Assembly (NCBI GenBank): GCA_024404065.1
Contig: JAKSQR010000074.1
Location: forward strand, 1-7,255
Source: Clostridia bacterium
Lineage (GTDB): Bacteria; Bacillota; Clostridia; Oscillospirales; Acutalibacteraceae
Length of the DNA stretch: 7,255 nucleotides
Reading direction: 5' to 3'
The translations under genes and the position numbers were made by a program. The notes beneath the pieces are model-generated. The model was not told the DNA's origin. It worked only from the letters and a program-made list of their open reading frames with translations, and did no database searches. Of the stretch, positions 5,148-7,255 are shown one piece after another. Position 1 is the stretch's first letter; each line of letters opens with the position of its first letter.

Positions 5148-7154
5148 TTATTTAACCTCCTGGGCTTTCTTTATTATCTCAAGCACATCTTTTGGTGCGT
5201 TTTTACGGTAGAATACAGCAGGCTGACCTAATGGGGTAACAACAAATACATTACCGCCTGAGTAGGCATTGCCTGTGCCAAACTGAATCCATTCGTCCTG
5301 TGGCAGATAAACCTCTCTTGCAGTAACGCCCTCTTTTATGACGGGGGCTACAAGGATATCTCTGCCAAGCATAAATTCATAGCTTTCGGTAAAAGCCTTT
5401 TCTTCGTTATAGTAGAAGAAAATTGGTCTTACTGCACCAATGCCCCTTTCAGCATTTTCTTTTACTGTCTTTTGAATATAGGGCTTAAGTGCTTTATGTA
5501 TGCGACTCATTTTAACCTGATGGTTAAGCACTCTGTCGCTGTAGTCAAACTGTACGTTAAGGTCAGGGTTATTACCCTCATGGCTTCTCATTATGGGGGT
5601 AAAGGCTGCCATTTCACACCAGCGCATATAAAGCTCTTCATTTCTGCAAAGCTTACCAAAGGTGGTGTATCCGCCAATGTCGGAGTGTGAAAGACCGAAG
5701 CCACTACAGGTGAGTGAAAGCATTGCGGGTATAACTGAGGGTAAGCCGTTATCAAGGCTGAAGTCAACGTGATTGTCACCATTCCACATCATTGTGGAGT
5801 ATTTAGGTGTTTCGGTGTGACCTGCTCTTGTAAAGAACATAATTTCCCCAAGCTTACCGCTCTCCTCAACAACCTCTCTGTTAAGCTTTGCCCAGAGTGC
5901 AGGCCAGGTGTTGTGTATAAGCTCGCCCTTTTCGCCATTGTAAAGCACAGCGTCAGTAGGCAGATATTCACCAAAGTCTGCCATCCAGCCTGAAAGACCG
6001 AAATCTATCATATTCTTTTTAATTATGCCTTTAAGCCAATTCCACGCATCAGGGTTTGTCAAATCCACCATAGCTGCAGGGAAGGTGGTAATGGTTACCA
6101 TGTAGTCATTGCCCTTTTTATCCTTTACGCAGTAGCCTTTTTTGCTTGCATACTCATAAAGAGGCTTTTCAATAGCAAGGAATGGGTTACAGTAGCCCAT
6201 TACCTTTATGCCCATTTCATTAAGGGACTTAATTGCAGAATCAAGGCCGGGATAAAGCTCCTCATCCCATTCCCAGTTCCACATAAGCTGCTTGCCAAAG
6301 GCGGTAATTCTTCTGCCTTCCCAGTCCTGAATCCAGACACCGTTTACATCCATGCCTTTTTCAACGCAGCGCTGTACCTTGCCAAACATAATATCTGTGC
6401 CACCCTGAATGCCGAGGATTGCTCCGTCATAAACCCAATCGGGAAGCTCAGGCTGTCTGCCAAGCAGATTTGTAAGCTCCTCAAGTACATCCTCAAAGGT
6501 GTGACCGAAGCCTATGGAGAAATTGGCAACAGAATCAAATTTTAATATATGTCTGTCTCTCTGAGTAAAGTCAAATACGCATCTTGCATTGCACTCTGAG
6601 TGGAAGAAATATCTGCGGCTTGATAAAAATGTAGGCTGTGCGTAGTAGGTTTCATAGCTTTCAAATTTATCTTTTTTGGTTGAATTTCTGATACCGAGTG
6701 TTACTTTTGCAATTTTTTTGGAAAGTACCCTTGCATTCTGATGCTCGGCAACCCACACATTTACCTTTTTACCTCTTAAATCAAACTCGGTAAAGGTTTC
6801 GCCTGTGCCGTAGATATGCTCATCAGCAATAGCGGGGATGAAAAATTTAAGGCGGTTGTAGTCACCAAGGTCCTCAAATTTAACATCAAGGCGGTTGCCG
6901 ACAACCTTAAAGTGCATTTTGCCTTCGCTGAGAGTTACTGTTGCATTATTCTCATCTATGAGACGAATGCTTACAAGCTTTAAGGGCTTATCAAAGCTTT
7001 CTTTCTCTTTAATTTTGAAGCTGCCTCTGTCCATTTCAAAGGTATTTGTACCATTGCCTACATGGAAGCGGTCATCACCGGGAGCAAAGGTAAATACGCA
7101 GTCGTCATTATTGAATATCTGAAGTACGGAGCCGTACATTTGCATTCTTACCAT
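5148..7154 (-). CDS. yihQ: GH31 sulfoquinovosidase (YihQ-like alpha-glycosidase)
   Basis: This 668-residue protein is close in length to E. coli YihQ (678) and resembles it along its whole length. It has an N-terminal beta-sandwich (about 1-230), then LGRQPELPDWVYDG opening a (beta/alpha)8 barrel, then C-terminal beta domains (about 570-668). The nucleophile is Asp393 in GWMADFGEYLP; the acid/base is Asp460 in MMWNGD, the same 67-residue gap as Asp405-Asp472 of YihQ. Tyr496 (SDIGGYTT) matches YihQ Tyr508. Of the sulfonate-binding Gln-Gln-Arg-Trp set, Gln250, Gln276 and Trp292 are kept, but the Arg position is Gln289 (codon CAG, 6288-6290). No signal peptide is visible, so it should act in the cytoplasm on imported sulfoquinovosyl glycerol or similar, retaining configuration and releasing SQ. 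It is the first gene; GGAGGT 6 nt upstream favours the first ATG over the one at codon 4. A general alpha-glucosidase role is unlikely. Confidence 0.9.
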   Translation of the reverse strand: MVRMQMYGSVLQIFNNDDCVFTFAPGDDRFHVGNGTNTFEMDRGSFKIKEKESFDKPLKLVSIRLIDENNATVTLSEGKMHFKVVGNRLDVKFEDLGDYNRLKFFIPAIADEHIYGTGETFTEFDLRGKKVNVWVAEHQNARVLSKKIAKVTLGIRNSTKKDKFESYETYYAQPTFLSSRRYFFHSECNARCVFDFTQRDRHILKFDSVANFSIGFGHTFEDVLEELTNLLGRQPELPDWVYDGAILGIQGGTDIMFGKVQRCVEKGMDVNGVWIQDWEGRRITAFGKQLMWNWEWDEELYPGLDSAIKSLNEMGIKVMGYCNPFLAIEKPLYEYASKKGYCVKDKKGNDYMVTITTFPAAMVDLTNPDAWNWLKGIIKKNMIDFGLSGWMADFGEYLPTDAVLYNGEKGELIHNTWPALWAKLNREVVEESGKLGEIMFFTRAGHTETPKYSTMMWNGDNHVDFSLDNGLPSVIPAMLSLTCSGFGLSHSDIGGYTTFGKLCRNEELYMRWCEMAAFTPIMRSHEGNNPDLNVQFDYSDRVLNHQVKMSRIHKALKPYIQKTVKENAERGIGAVRPIFFYYNEEKAFTESYEFMLGRDILVAPVIKEGVTAREVYLPQDEWIQFGTGNAYSGGNVFVVTPLGQPAVFYRKNAPKDVLEIIKKAQEVK

Positions 7155-7160
7155 ACAATA

Positions 7161-7166
7161 ACCTCC
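7161..7166 (-). promoter_or_regulatory. Ribosome binding site of the first gene
   Basis: GGAGGT on the minus strand, 6 nt before the ATG at 7154. A second in-frame ATG at 7145 would have 15 nt spacing, so this site selects the first ATG. Confidence 0.8.
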
Positions 7167-7187
7167 AGAACATAATAAACTGAGTAT

Positions 7188-7216
7188 ATAATATAATATT
7201 TTATAAAATAATGCAA
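7188..7216 (-). promoter_or_regulatory. Candidate sigma-A promoter of the operon
   Basis: On the minus strand, TTGCAT (7211-7216) and TATTAT (7188-7193) are separated by 17 nt, upstream of the first gene. The -10 box matches the consensus at five of six bases; the -35 box matches only its first three. A start about 7 nt after the -10 box would give a leader of about 26 nt carrying the GGAGGT site. The region is so A/T rich that other registers are possible. No catabolite-response element was recognised in the visible 101 bases. Confidence 0.4.
7197..7210. repeat. Perfect 14-bp palindrome inside the promoter spacer
   Basis: TATTTTATAAAATA reads the same on both strands and falls between the candidate -35 and -10 boxes, where a repressor operator could sit. 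It is made only of A and T in an A/T-rich stretch, so chance is a real explanation. Confidence 0.3.
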
Positions 7217-7255
7217 TAAAGAAATATGTGAATATAAAATTAAACCGCCCTTTTG

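Noticed and set aside
5148..7154. Annotation as a generic alpha-glucosidase or alpha-xylosidase
   Set aside because: Near-continuous similarity to YihQ (LGIQGGT, MWNW, MADFGEYLPTD, SDIGGYTT) and the sulfoglycolytic neighbours make the sulfoquinovosidase class far more likely despite the Arg to Gln change.
7236..7255. GGGCGG followed by TTTAATTTT on the minus strand, looking like the 3' half of a terminator of an upstream gene
   Set aside because: The other arm would lie outside the window, so a hairpin cannot be shown.
7155..7255. Possible riboswitch, T-box or catabolite-response element in the leader region
   Set aside because: The space before the first gene is about 100 bases and mostly A/T. 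No structured RNA consensus or cre-like sequence could be found.
1..7255. Mobile elements, CRISPR arrays, tRNA or rRNA genes, frameshifted genes
   Set aside because: The window is almost fully covered by six intact genes. No inverted-repeat-flanked insertion, direct repeat array, RNA gene or broken reading frame was seen.

Overview
The window holds one compact six-gene operon, entirely on the minus strand and transcribed from right to left, running from a promoter region at about 7155-7255 to a strong hairpin terminator at 9-34. Every gene fits a step in the breakdown of sulfoquinovose (SQ, the sulfonated glucose of plant and cyanobacterial sulfolipid) by the sulfofructose transaldolase ('sulfo-TAL') route of sulfoglycolysis. 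Moderate GC by eye, near-consensus GGAGG ribosome binding sites, A/T-leaning third positions and the sulfo-TAL gene set with a reductase point to an anaerobic Bacillota, most likely a gut Clostridia (Lachnospiraceae or Oscillospirales type). The exact genus cannot be read from the sequence.

Layout in transcription order: (1) 5148-7154, a GH31 sulfoquinovosidase of the YihQ type; (2) 4456-5145, a short transaldolase that would cleave sulfofructose; (3) 3590-4453, a beta-hydroxyacid dehydrogenase of the YihU type (sulfolactaldehyde reductase); (4) 2252-3586, a fucose/arabinose-isomerase-fold protein fitting SQ isomerase; (5) 1521-2255, a TauE/SafE-family anion exporter; (6) 51-1499, a GPH-family sugar:cation symporter. 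Junctions between genes 1-5 are 2, 2, 3 and -4 nt, so translational coupling is likely. Only the last gene has a 21-nt spacer, with its own clear ribosome binding site.

Inferred pathway: the symporter imports SQ or an SQ glycoside such as sulfoquinovosyl glycerol. The cytoplasmic GH31 enzyme frees SQ and the isomerase makes 6-deoxy-6-sulfofructose. The transaldolase moves the three-carbon unit to glyceraldehyde 3-phosphate, giving fructose 6-phosphate and 3-sulfolactaldehyde. The reductase turns sulfolactaldehyde into 2,3-dihydroxypropanesulfonate (DHPS), and the TauE-type protein exports it. No sulfolactaldehyde dehydrogenase and no regulator lie in the window, so a fermentative, DHPS-excreting lifestyle is expected.

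The pathway is already known in Bacillota. The less expected details are in the binding pockets. The sulfonate-binding QQRW motif of the sulfoquinovosidase reads Q-Q-Q-W here (Arg to Gln at residue 289). The reductase has Lys where E. coli YihU has the sulfonate-binding Arg123. The transaldolase has Trp where the family's phosphate-binding Arg sits.
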